This document shows positions 55,061 to 64,000 of a stretch of 64,000 nt of DNA, piece after piece. Numbering within the stretch: position 1 is the first letter of the stretch; each line of letters begins with the position of its first letter. A model generated the notes under the pieces. It was not told where the DNA came from. It worked only from the letters and a program-made list of their open reading frames with translations, and did no database searches. The DNA is from Castanea sativa (Eukaryota > Streptophyta > Magnoliopsida > Fagales > Fagaceae): the NCBI RefSeq assembly GCF_040712315.1, contig NC_134013.1, positions 12,621,001-12,685,000 of the forward strand, read 5' to 3'. The translations under genes and the position numbers were made by a program.

Positions 55061-55477
55061 AAGTAAACTTAATTTGTCACATTAAAAATCTTACCCAAAT
55101 TTAATACTACTTATGATTATTTTTTTCTAATTTATATATATAATAATAGGTAAAGCTGAAAGAAAAATCCAATTAGATTTCAAATTGGAATTCAATTAGA
55201 GTCTAATTTTGCGCCACGTGTCCCATCTAATATAAGTTTTTAAATTTTTGTGTCAAATGAGTTAATTCAATGTATAAATTAGATTTCAATTAGAGTTTAA
55301 TTTTGCGACATGTGTCCAATCTAATCTAAGTTTTTAATTTTTGTATCAAATGAGTTACTTTAGTATAAAAAAAACGAGGATTCCAATATAAGCAAATCAT
55401 AAAAAACATAATTTTTGAATGATTTTATATTTATGAGCCTTTTTTGTAGAATTAAAAACAATTCAAGTATATAAGTT

Positions 55478-55516
<39 letters not shown>

Positions 55517-55518
<2 letters not shown>

Positions 55519-56490
55519 CTTCCGTCTCTAGCTGTTCTGACCTGTCCATGAGCTGCTGGGCAAGATCTTTTAATTCTTTGCTAGATTTTCTAGCGATCTG
55601 GACGGAGTCTAGGCTAGACTGGGATCTTGTTATGTGAGCAATAGGTTTCTGGATCGGAGAAGGATAGTCCTTGTAGACTTGGTTGATGATTTGTTCAATC
55701 TTAAGACTGTCCCACCATTTAAAATTCTTTGTCCAAGAGATTGGTATTAATTTTGTAATCCCATTTACTAATCCAGTGAATTCTGAATCTCTGGGTGAAA
55801 AGTAGGATTATTGGAAACTGGGAGCGATGGCTTGAAGTCTTATATCTTGAATCAAAGTATCTTAGGGCATCTTGTAATTGTTTTGGAAAAATCTGAGGGA
55901 TTGATCCAAACATTTCCCACCACTTGAGGAATCATGAAGGAAGCTGACCAAAGAAATCTTTGCTAAACATTAAAAACCGTGAATGGTCAAAATTATGGTT
56001 CTAAAAGAAGAGGACTTTCTCAAAGGCGTCCATGTAGTCATAATAACTATAATGGAGTTCTGAGCCTGAGGGAGACCTGTAATTTTTTAGGGTTCTTAAC
56101 AAAGAAGGATGTTGACCCCAATCTTGGCAACTAACGAAGTCTGTGATGATGAACTTGTGATAGAGGACTACTGGGGGGTCCCTTTTGTTGAAGATGTTTT
56201 CTATTTAAGCAGATTTCTCCTGGGTGAGGATGCTCTTATAGAACTTGATATTTTTCTCTAGATGTCTGGGTAAGAAATGTCATCCTGGTGGCAGGACTTC
56301 CATGGCTAGGGCAAGGGGATCTGTTATATAAACTAGGTGGGGTTCAATATATGAGATATGCTGGAGGAAAGATTTCATAATATAAGAAGATCTTCCTTTC
56401 TTGGATGGATAAGAAGAAGTCTTATCGGTTTGGATAGGGCCAAAAGGTTCTTCTACAATGTAAGGGTTGATCGCCTTTGGTGCTGAGGTG
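55517..56490 (-). pseudogene. Endogenous caulimovirid-like coat/movement-region fragment
   Basis: On the minus strand, broken frames read a sequence with FLKWWEMFGSIPQIFPK and WISKWDYKI, typical in my recollection of polyprotein segments of endogenous plant pararetroviruses (Caulimoviridae). Stops and frame changes are frequent, and the longest clean frame is 55719-55913. A long TA tract (about 55480-55515) abuts the left end. The identification rests on remembered family style and on the neighbouring fragment that carries a zinc knuckle. A host-derived repeat is a less likely alternative. Confidence 0.45.
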
Positions 56491-56654
56491 GCTAAGGCAG
56501 GAAGTTACAGTCAACGACCTTCAGAAGGAAGCTAAAGAGATTAAGTCCGACCAGATCCCAGCTTAGCACACCTTGCTACACAGCCAAACAGGACTTAATT
56601 GTCAATGAGGTAGACGACCGAGAGCAATCCCCTCCATCCCCATCTGGGACTGAT

Positions 56655-57677
56655 ATGGAACAACCATTTCAACAAGAAACCCAGTATCCTCCAATAGATC
56701 ACCAGCTCATGGTACTCAGCAAAGAGTTCATTCCTGACCTAGAAGAATTAGGAAAGGAATTTGATTATGAGGAAAACAGAGTCAAAAGAGAAGCCTATAG
56801 AGCCAACTACACCAGAGAGCAAAAGGTAAAGGTATTAGAAAAATGGAAGGCATTAGAAAAATGGAAGGCATTCATGAAGGAAATATCATGTAATGTCCCC
56901 TTTTTCATATACTTTGAAAGATATTTTGGCCAACACAAGCAGTTTTGTGTTCTCACCAAAGCCTGGACCATAGAAGGACCCAATGCAACTAAGGACGTTG
57001 TCCGGTCTAGTCATCCACCCCTAGAAAAGCCTCTAGTTAAGCTACCCACAACTAGGCACACCGGCCTCAGTTACCCTAAGGACAAAACAGCCTTAGAGAT
57101 AGATACCCAGAAGCTAGAAGAACTAGTGAAGAAGGAACCAGTCACCCCTTCATCAGTTTCAACTAGTCAAAATCCCCAGCTTAAGGTTTTAGACATCTGC
57201 ACGGCCTCTAGTAGTTCCTTCTCTGACACTGAAGAAGAGAAAGAGCCCTTAGAAGCCAAGTGGAAACATCTAAAAATGAGAAAACTCGAAAATCGGGATA
57301 GCAGAGCCCCAAGGCTAAGGATAGCCTCCAAAGCCTATAAGAAGGCCAAGAAACTTGAAACCTTTGCCCCACAAGAGTTTGGGAAATGCTTCAAGTGTGG
57401 TAAACGGAACCATCTCAGAAAAAATTGTAGCACTAAGAATAACCTTGCCTATAACCAACCCAGTATAGGTGAAACTAGTCATAAGCCTACCTACTCCCAT
57501 CAAACCTTAGTAAAGGAAACCAGTACACAAGGACTAGGAATCCAGCAGCCAAAAATAGAATCAGAGAAAATCTATGATAAGCCTCCCAAGTCAAAGAAGG
57601 AAGTTACAATCAACAACCTTCAAAAGGAGATCTTACAATCAAATAAAGGCCGACTGAGGCCAATCTCCTATGTCTAA
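56655..57677 (+). CDS. Endogenous caulimovirid-like ORF with zinc knuckle, 340 aa
   Basis: An open plus-strand frame runs from an ATG at 56655. It starts MEQPFQQETQYPP, has a basic/aromatic region with FIYFERYFGQ, the motif VVRSSHPPLEKP (shared with the fragment at 63500-63999), an acidic Ser-rich patch, and a CCHC zinc knuckle at residues 245-258 (CFKCGKRNHLRKNC, spacing 2-4-4). The tail KKEVTINNLQKEI looks like the start of a coiled coil. Nucleic-acid binding in a viral coat/gag-like protein is the likely original role. An 18-bp in-frame tandem duplication gives LEKWKA twice (56833-56868). The frame is intact but has no promoter or partner genes, so this is a fossil fragment and not a working virus. 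Confidence 0.5.
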   Translation: MEQPFQQETQYPPIDHQLMVLSKEFIPDLEELGKEFDYEENRVKREAYRANYTREQKVKVLEKWKALEKWKAFMKEISCNVPFFIYFERYFGQHKQFCVLTKAWTIEGPNATKDVVRSSHPPLEKPLVKLPTTRHTGLSYPKDKTALEIDTQKLEELVKKEPVTPSSVSTSQNPQLKVLDICTASSSSFSDTEEEKEPLEAKWKHLKMRKLENRDSRAPRLRIASKAYKKAKKLETFAPQEFGKCFKCGKRNHLRKNCSTKNNLAYNQPSIGETSHKPTYSHQTLVKETSTQGLGIQQPKIESEKIYDKPPKSKKEVTINNLQKEILQSNKGRLRPISYV

Positions 57678-58437
57678 ATCTACATCTGATAACTCATAAG
57701 ACTCTGAATTAATTATTCCTACATCTGCTGGTATCTCTAGGAGGGATGATGGTTGGGAACATCTATTGCTGGTAGAAGAGTAACTTCTAAACAACCTATT
57801 CATCTTTCTGGATTATAAGCTTAAATCAACAATTACAACCTAATTACCTTTATCCTCAAACTTCTGAATCTAACCTTTAGATCAAAAACAGGGTATACAA
57901 CTAAGACAAAAGCCTTATCTGTGCAAATGCATTCCAACCACTTTCTTCCAAAATGGGGACCACCCTTCAACGCCTTCACCGGCTCACACGGGCTGACCAA
58001 ACCAAAACTAGGAAGATACTGGACTTATAGGGCTAACAACACAGATCCGAACTCAAAATGTCTCAACAGTACACGTCTGCAACAAACTTTAGGGCTAAAC
58101 ATAAAAACAAGAAGAAGTAGATAACTGGGATGCAAAGGTTAATCTGAACAAATGATCACAGAATAATAAACAAATAGATTAGAAAGGAGGCTCAGCCTAC
58201 CATTCATAGACATACCAAAAGAAAATGTAGAGATAACTGAAGATGACGAAATAGTAACAGATGAAGAAATAAATAAATGGGAATGGGAGAGTTATCATGA
58301 AATAGATGTAAAACAATATATGGGGTATGAGAGATATATCCATGAAAATAATTCAAAATAATTATAATGCTCAAAATCACTTGGATAACTATGGAGGCAG
58401 CGCCTTCCAACTTGATTGAATGATAAAATGTAACTTA
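57678..58437 (+). pseudogene. Caulimovirid-like remnant downstream of the zinc-knuckle ORF
   Basis: Broken plus frames continue. The clearest, about 58170-58362, reads RRLSLPFIDIPKENVEITED followed by an acidic stretch and YMGYERYIHENN. It ends at a TA tract (58438-58456) that mirrors the one at the left border of the viral block. Confidence 0.4.
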
Positions 58438-58492
58438 CATATATATATATATATATTAATAAGTAAAACCGAGAGAAAATCTAATTAGATTT

Positions 58493-58528
<36 letters not shown>

Positions 58529-58776
58529 GGTAAAGCTGAGAAAAAATCCAATTAGATTTCAAATTGGAATTCAATTAGAGTCTAATTTTGTGCCACGTGT
58601 CCCATCTAATATACGTTTTTAAATTTTTGTGTCAAATGAGTTAATTCAATGTATAAATTAGATTTCAATTAGAGTTTAGTTTTGCGACATGTGTCCCATC
58701 TAATCTAAGTTTTTAAATTTTTGTACCAAATGAGTTAATTTAGTGTAAAAAAATGAAGAGTCCAATATAAGTAAAC

Positions 58777-59580
58777 TGTAGGGATGCAATTTGGTACCTA
58801 AGCCCAAAAGAAAAAAGGGAGTAGGCCCAATGAGTCCAATATAATGAATTTGTAAATAATGGATTAAAAAACTAAGTTCTAATGAGTTTAGACAACAATT
58901 ATAGTGGATAAAGATGACAATAGAATAAAGATGAGTTGGTTTTATCTAAGGAAAATCATCCTCGGACACAATTGGAGGAGGTTGATTTTTGTCTCTATTT
59001 CTTTTGGGACTGATTACAAATATTATTCCTCATTCTACAGTGTTTTTCTCTTCATTCTCCGATCCCCTTTCCTCATGGTCCCCCATCTATTTTATACTAT
59101 CTTCCCTCTTTTATCTCTACCCTCCATGTGTAAATTAGATTACTGGTGTTGATCCTTGTCCCATCATCACCTTCCTGAAATCTTTAGGAGTAGCTGTAAG
59201 GCTAAAAACTACTGTTCAAGTATCACTTCCTAATTAATGAGGCCAGAGAGTTATCTATAGAGCATTCAATGCGGTAGTAGTAGCTTTCTCTTAGATATTT
59301 TATAGCTTTCCTTTGTCTTGTGCTCTCACGATATATATCCTAATTAAGAGAATCTCCTGAAACATTGTTTCTGGATGGCAGACCGTACCTTCTAACCTCT
59401 GCTTCGCTTAACCAAGGAAGCATCTCTCCTCAGACTCCCTTCTCGGATCATCATAACCAGACGCCTTTCTTTATTCATCAATACTGACCTACATAACAGC
59501 GTTTACCCGTACTTGGACAACTAGGCGTCTTCAGACTGGGCCTCGGCCCAATATATACTACTGGGCCTATCATCCCTACA
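58777..59580 (-). mobile_element. Solo LTR (804 bp)
   Basis: It begins TGTAGGGATGCAATTTGG and ends ATCATCCCTACA, with the perfect duplication TAAAC at 58772-58776 and 59581-59585. A TATA box on the minus strand (AGTATAAAATAG near 59094) and shared words with the Tat LTRs (AAGCCCAAA, GGCCCAA, AATGAATTTGTA) point to a related family in minus orientation. It splits a Helitron copy. Confidence 0.9.
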
Positions 59581-59670
59581 TAAACAAAAAAAAAAACATA
59601 ATTTTTGAATGATTTTATATTTATGAGCCTTTTTTTTGTAGAATTAAAAACAATTCAAGTTTATAAGTCA

Positions 59671-59727
<57 letters not shown>

Positions 59728-61028
59728 GTAAAATTGAAAGAAAATCCAATTAGATTTTAAATTGGAATTCAATTAAAATCTAATTTTGCGCCACGTGTCC
59801 CATTTAATCAAAAATTTTAAAATTTTGAACTAAGTTATTTAGTCAGTGTAAAAATTGGATTTCAATTAGAGTTTAATTTTACGGCATGTGTTTTATCTAA
59901 TCAATTTTATAAAAAAAAATTGTACCAAATAGTTTAATTTTGCGACATGTGTCCCATCTAATCTAAGTTTTTTAATTTTTGTACCAAATAGTTTAATTTT
60001 GTGACATGTGTCCCATCTAATCTAAGTTTTTTTTTTTTTTTTTTTGTACCAAATGAGTTAATTTAGTGTAAAAAACGAGGAATCCAATATAATTAAACAA
60101 AAAAAACATAATTTTTGAATGATTTTATATTTATGAGCCTTTTTTGTAGCACTAAAAACAATTCAAGTTTATAAGTCATCTATATATATATATAGATAAG
60201 TAAAACTGAGAAAAAATCCAATTAGATTTTAAATTGAAATTCAATTAAAGTCTAATTTTGTGCCATGTGTCCCATCTAATTAAATTTTTTTTAATTTTTT
60301 AATCAAGTTACTTAGTTTAGTGTAAAAATTGGATTTTAATTAGAGCTTATTTTTACGGCATGTGTTCCATCTAAATGAATTGTTTTTTTTTTTTAATTTT
60401 TGTGTCAAATAAGTTAATTTAGAGTAGAAAACAATGAGTCCAATATAAACAAATCATAAAACATCATCAATCTATTTATATTATCTATATATCTATATAT
60501 ATATATATATATGTATAATAATAATAATATATGAAATTGAGAGAAACTCAAATTAGAATTCCAAATTGGAGTTCCAATTTTGCGCCATGTGTCCTAAATT
60601 ATTTATTCCTAAAGAGTTTTATTTCTTAATTTTAGAATTAAATGTAGGACCACATCATAAATATTCATCCAAGTGAGTTATTAAGTACAAAAACCAAAGA
60701 GTCTAGAATAAATGAATCGTAAAAAAAATGTGATTCGCAATAATTAAAAAAAATTGGACAATTTACATTTTATACCTAATAATATCCTTACAATTTTTTT
60801 TAAAGAGTTAACAAAATATAAAAAAGATTATCAATAGTATTTAAATTATATATATATATGAATTATATTATGCATTTTATTGTATATATTTAAGTGTGTC
60901 CATGCATATACATGGGGTTACAAGCTAGTTTTTAATAAAATAGAATGTGTGGTGATCTTTTTTATGTGGTGATTTTTATTGAGTATATGTGATTAGTTTT
61001 ATTTATTTATTTTATAGTTCATGAATAT

Positions 61029-61229
61029 TGTGTGGGCAATTTTTGTCTTCTAGGGAAACTTATTGCGTACTCCCTGGAAACTTGTTGTTGTCCCACATCG
61101 CAAAGAGACCTCCCCACTTTTTCACTTATAAGCCTGAGCTGATGTGGGATCTTTTGCGATGTGGGACAACAACAAGTTTCCAAAGAGTACGCAATAAGTT
61201 TTCCTGGAGTACAAAAATTGCCCACACAA
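61029..61229. mobile_element. 200-bp foldback MITE
   Basis: The left arm TTGTGTGGGCAATTTTTGT... and right arm ...ACAAAAATTGCCCACACAA are complementary over about 80 bases each, with a few mismatches. The loop lies near 61110-61140. The arms include TGTTGTCCCACATCGC and CTTATTGCGTACTC. It sits inside a minus-oriented Helitron fragment. A TA/ATA duplication is possible but not certain. Confidence 0.8.
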
Positions 61230-61425
61230 ATATTATATTCTTAGTATTTTTCACTTATTAACTCACTTGACACAAAGATTAAAAAACTTAACTGGACACA
61301 TAATACAAACTTAAGTGGATAATTATGGTGTGGTCCCCATATAGATTTATACACATGGCGCAAAATTGGATCATAATTTCAAATTTTAATTGAACTTCTC
61401 CGAGCTTTGCATATATATATATATA
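61230..61425 (-). mobile_element. Helitron 5' end fragment, minus orientation
   Basis: The reverse complement starts with a TA tract and continues GCAAAGCTCGGAGAAG...CAATTTTGCGCCATGTGT, the layout of the Helitron 5' ends at 55126-60600. It probably continues left of the foldback MITE. Confidence 0.5.
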
Positions 61426-61800
61426 TTCTTATTACGTTAAAGTGATTAGTATGAACTTCATCTCTTGAAACATAATAATTTTCTAAGTAATCAAAAAACA
61501 AAATATGTTTTCTCAACAAATTCATTTTTTCTTTCCATTTCCTCTTAACTCGATCTTTCTCAGACTGAGCAAAAGTACTTTGGTAATATTTTCGTTTACT
61601 TCTATTTTTGGCAGAAATAAACTCATTATACAAAGCAACCATATCAATTTCAAAAGGTTCGAGTGTGCTCAAAACTCTCAATTGGCTTTGGTAAATAGGG
61701 GTTTCAATAGGTGGAAAATCAGATCTAGAAGGAGCATCAGATTTTGCATCATCTTCTTCTTCATTAGCATTTCTGCTAATATTAGAGGAAGATTTATGAT
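61426..61800 (-). pseudogene. Caulimovirid-like fragment, cluster 2, piece a
   Basis: On the minus strand the frame 61681-61379 carries LEPFEIDMVALYNEF and HILFFDYLENYYVSRDEVHTNH. It is almost identical to the piece at 63500-63900 in the same orientation. It corresponds in layout to the N-terminal part of the ORF at 56655 (compare FIYFERYF). A TA tract (about 61408-61425) marks the left border. Confidence 0.5.
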
Positions 61801-61804
61801 AAAC

Positions 61805-62436
61805 AGAGATCAGGTAAAGGTAAATACTTTAATTGTGGCAAATTTGGCCATTTCGGTAAAGATTGTAACCAAAAGCCTGGTAAACTGAAAAATAAATTGA
61901 ACTTGTTAAACATTAATCATGATGATCAAAATGAATTATTTCAAATACTTGAGTCTACTGCTTTGACTGATTCATTTGAAGAGGATTTCACCTCCTCATC
62001 TGACTCTGATTATCACTATTGCAGTAATACTTCTAATACTCCCAATTTTAAACTTGGATGTAGAGGCTCATGTTGTAACGCTATAAAATCTGTTAACATG
62101 TTAACTAAAAGTGTGGAACAAGATAACTTGTTGTTAACCATAATTAGTAAAATTGATAATCCTGAATTACAAAAAGAATATCTTGACAAGTTTAAGCAAA
62201 ACTTAACAAAAGATGAAAAGGTTAAGAAACCTAAATCTAAAATAAGTTTTGAAGAAACTTTGGAAAGATTTAATAAAAATAAAACCAAAGAAGTTTCTGT
62301 TAACGACCTTCAACATGAAATTGCTACTGTTAAACAAGAAATAATTCAATTAAAAAATGATGTTAAAATTATTAAAAGCGATAATGTTGATCTTAAACAA
62401 GAATTGTTAATTCTCAAACTTGATAAAAATGTTTGA
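61805..62436 (+). pseudogene. Caulimovirid-like zinc-knuckle and coiled-coil fragment, piece b
   Basis: The plus frame starts with a CCHC-like knuckle (61825-61866) whose first Cys is Tyr (YFNCGKFGHFGKDC). It continues through NLLNINHDDQNELFQILES, an acidic Ser stretch, a Cys-rich patch, and ends in a coiled coil (VSVNDLQHEIATVKQEI... to stop 62436). The same KEVTINNLQKEI-type join is seen in the ORF at 56655, which links the two clusters. Confidence 0.5.
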
Positions 62437-62449
62437 GAACAATATAGAC

Positions 62450-62740
62450 TAAGGTATTGACACCATCAGGAATACCTCGTCCAATACTTTCATCAAAAAT
62501 AGGTATACCTTCATTATCTTTTTTAACAAAATGTTTAATAGACTCTCTGGATGCTTCTGTGAGATGTGAATCCCACTATCCTCGAAGAGTACCAGAAAAA
62601 CCAGTAGTAAGCAAGTCAACAATATCAGGATGATCAAGATCATTATGGTTGTTCATGTATGCAATAGCAACCATAGACATGTGAGCCATTTTGTTAATAA
62701 TTTCTTGTTCAGAAAAACCTTCAATATTCCATTCATAAAG
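62450..62740 (-). pseudogene. Caulimovirid-like coat/gag-like fragment, piece c
   Basis: On the minus strand a broken frame reads MVAIAYMNNHNDLDH and DLLTTGFSGTLRGW, then a stop. In related plant pararetroviral polyproteins, as I recall them, this segment precedes the zinc knuckle. Its orientation is opposite to pieces b and d. Confidence 0.4.
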
Positions 62741-62744
62741 CTTT

Positions 62745-63115
62745 TAGACAGAAAGTAAAATTCAAATTCTATTCAAAATTTGATGATGCAATTAATCTTA
62801 TTCATACTAAAGTTAAACATCTTAACTTCCTTAAGCAAGAAGTTAGATACCAGAAAATTGTTGAACAACTTTCTAATAAATTATTAAAATTCAAAATTGA
62901 TAATTTTCAGAAAATATTAATGAATGATGTTTGTTCTGATATTCCTAATGCTTTCTGGTATAGGAAGAAACATATTGTTGATGATTTTAGTGAAAGGAAT
63001 ATTCCTACCAAAGCTCGCCCTATTCAGATGAATACTGAAACTGTTGAATTTTGTAAAATGAAATCAATGATTTACTTAAGAAAAAACTGATTAGGAATAG
63101 CAAATTTGCGAAGCT
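62745..63115 (+). pseudogene. Caulimovirid-like reverse-transcriptase N-terminal fragment, piece d
   Basis: The plus frame reads a basic segment leading to ERNIPTKARPIQMNTE, followed after a frame change by INDLLKKKLIRNSKF. IPTKARPIQMN and the KKxLIRxSKS-like motif are the entry region of the pararetrovirus RT. The polymerase palm and YxDD motif are not present in the window. Confidence 0.5.
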
Positions 63116-63499
63116 TGAGAGAGGAACCTTTCTTCACCACCCCAATATCCTTACCACCAGTATTCTGAAAATCCTTCATTACCATTCAAGAGTCTGTCAC
63201 CTTGTACAACTAATACATATATTATGGTTTAACAAAAAACAATTTAAGAAAAAGTTTCATTGCCAATTATTCCTTTTCCCTTCCTTGGCAGGAAAAAATA
63301 AGTGGAATATAATGCCTTCTTCGGCAGAGAAGAAGAACAAAGGGAAAGCACCGGCAGAGGACTATCTTCAAGACGAAAGGCTCCCAGCTGGACAACTTTT
63401 TGTAATGCACGAAGGCGCATCCTCTGGGGTAAAACCCAGTAGATGCAACATCCCTTCATGAATCTGTCCCGACAGAGGTGACATATTCTAGTGGTGACA

Positions 63500-63999
63500 T
63501 GGTAATTGCTTTGCAGGAATAGTTTCAAGGGGAGGATGACTAGACCGAACAACGGTTTTGTCTTCTCTAACAAAATTTGATTTTCTTATTACGTTCAAGT
63601 GATTAGTATGAACTTCATCTCTTGAAACATAATAGTTTTCAAGGTAATCAAAAAACAAAATATGTTTTCCCAACAAATTCATTTTTTCTTTCCATTTCCT
63701 CTTAACTCGATCTTTCTCAGACTGAGCAAAAGTACTATGGTAATATTTTTGTTTACTTCTGTTTTTGGCAGAAATAAACTCATTATACAAAGCAACCATA
63801 TCAATTTCAAAAGGTTCAAGTCTACTCAAAACTCTCAATTGGCTTTGGTAAATATGGGTTTCAATAGGTGGAAAATCAGATCCAGAATGAGCATCAGATT
63901 TTGCATCATCTTCTTCATCATTAGCATTTCTGCTATTATTAGAGGGAGATTCGGCTTTAGTTGAATAAAAAGCAGTACTAACTTGGAATTGTTGCTCGC
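63500..63999 (-). pseudogene. Caulimovirid-like fragment, piece e (duplicate of piece a)
   Basis: The minus frame 63838-63488 repeats piece a (LEPFEIDMVALYNEF...DYLENYYVSRDEVHTNH) and goes further, to DKTVVRSSHPPLE, the motif also found in the ORF at 56655. The two copies lie about 2.15 kb apart in the same orientation. The fragment is cut by the window end. Confidence 0.5.
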
Positions 64000-64000
64000 A

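Larger units (their letters stand above)
55126..60928 (+). mobile_element. Head-to-tail array of truncated Helitrons with one 3' terminus
   Basis: At least five plus-strand copies of one 5' region follow each other, starting near 55126, 58438/58500, 59671, 60179 and 60484. Most begin A|TCTATATATATA, then GGTAAA.CTGAGA, CCAATTAGATTT and GCGCCACGTGTCCCATCTAAT. Copies 1, 3 and 4 end with the same block (CATAATTTTTGAATGATTTTATA...). Only the last copy has a Helitron 3' end: hairpin CCATG-CATATA-CATGG (60900-60915), then TTACAAGCTAG|T. The array is interrupted by viral fragments (55517-58437) and a solo LTR (58777-59580). No Rep/helicase coding is seen. Confidence 0.65.

Overview
This is plant nuclear DNA. 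It has spliced host genes, a nuclear-type tRNA-Glu(UUC), Tat-lineage Ty3/gypsy and Copia-type LTR retrotransposons, Mutator-like foldback elements, Helitrons and pieces of an endogenous caulimovirid. The gene structures and the style of the LTRs (many contain GAGGA/TCCTC motifs) suggest a woody eudicot, possibly Fagaceae, but that is an inference from memory and not a search result.

Layout. 1-1175 is the 5' end of a minus-strand Tat-like element that leaves the window on the left. 2056-6357 is a three-exon host gene of unknown function (425 aa). 8206-8508 is a small Helitron. 9869-11388 is a two-exon SKP1-like gene, flanked by two copies of one MITE family. 13011-20356 (minus) is a complete nine-exon subtilase closest to SBT5.2/CRSP, 775 aa, with all catalytic residues present.

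20891-35409 is a stack of nested transposons whose insertion order can be read from target-site duplications (TSDs). A Mutator-like foldback element (10-bp TSD) received a solo LTR (TSD AACAG) and an 11.4-kb Tat retrotransposon (TSD GTACC). The Tat element carries its own TRIM-like insertion, an antisense multi-exon ORF and a 60-bp tandem array. A second copy of the foldback element (34300-35399, perfect 10-bp TSD) lies next to it. 36851-47353 is another Tat element (TSD GTTAT); everything after its protease and the first part of its RT is replaced by a Copia-type element (37561-44233) whose two flanks do not match.

49046-49117 (minus) is tRNA-Glu. 50631-51842 is a third Mutator-like element with palindromic modules and unrelated filler. 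53201-53850 is an element with G-rich terminal inverted repeats. 54865-60928 is a head-to-tail array of truncated Helitrons ending in one good 3' hairpin/CTAG terminus. The array is interrupted by caulimovirid fragments inserted inside a TA tract and by a solo LTR (TSD TAAAC). 61029-61229 is a near-perfect foldback MITE. From 61426 to the window end lies a second, scrambled caulimovirid cluster, which also begins at a TA tract.

The host genes are unrelated single genes: an SCF ubiquitin-ligase adaptor, a secreted protease, an unknown protein and a tRNA. They do not form a pathway. I found no convincing new host system. The least ordinary parts are the transposon architecture, the antisense Tat ORF, the Helitron array and the association of viral fragments with TA tracts.
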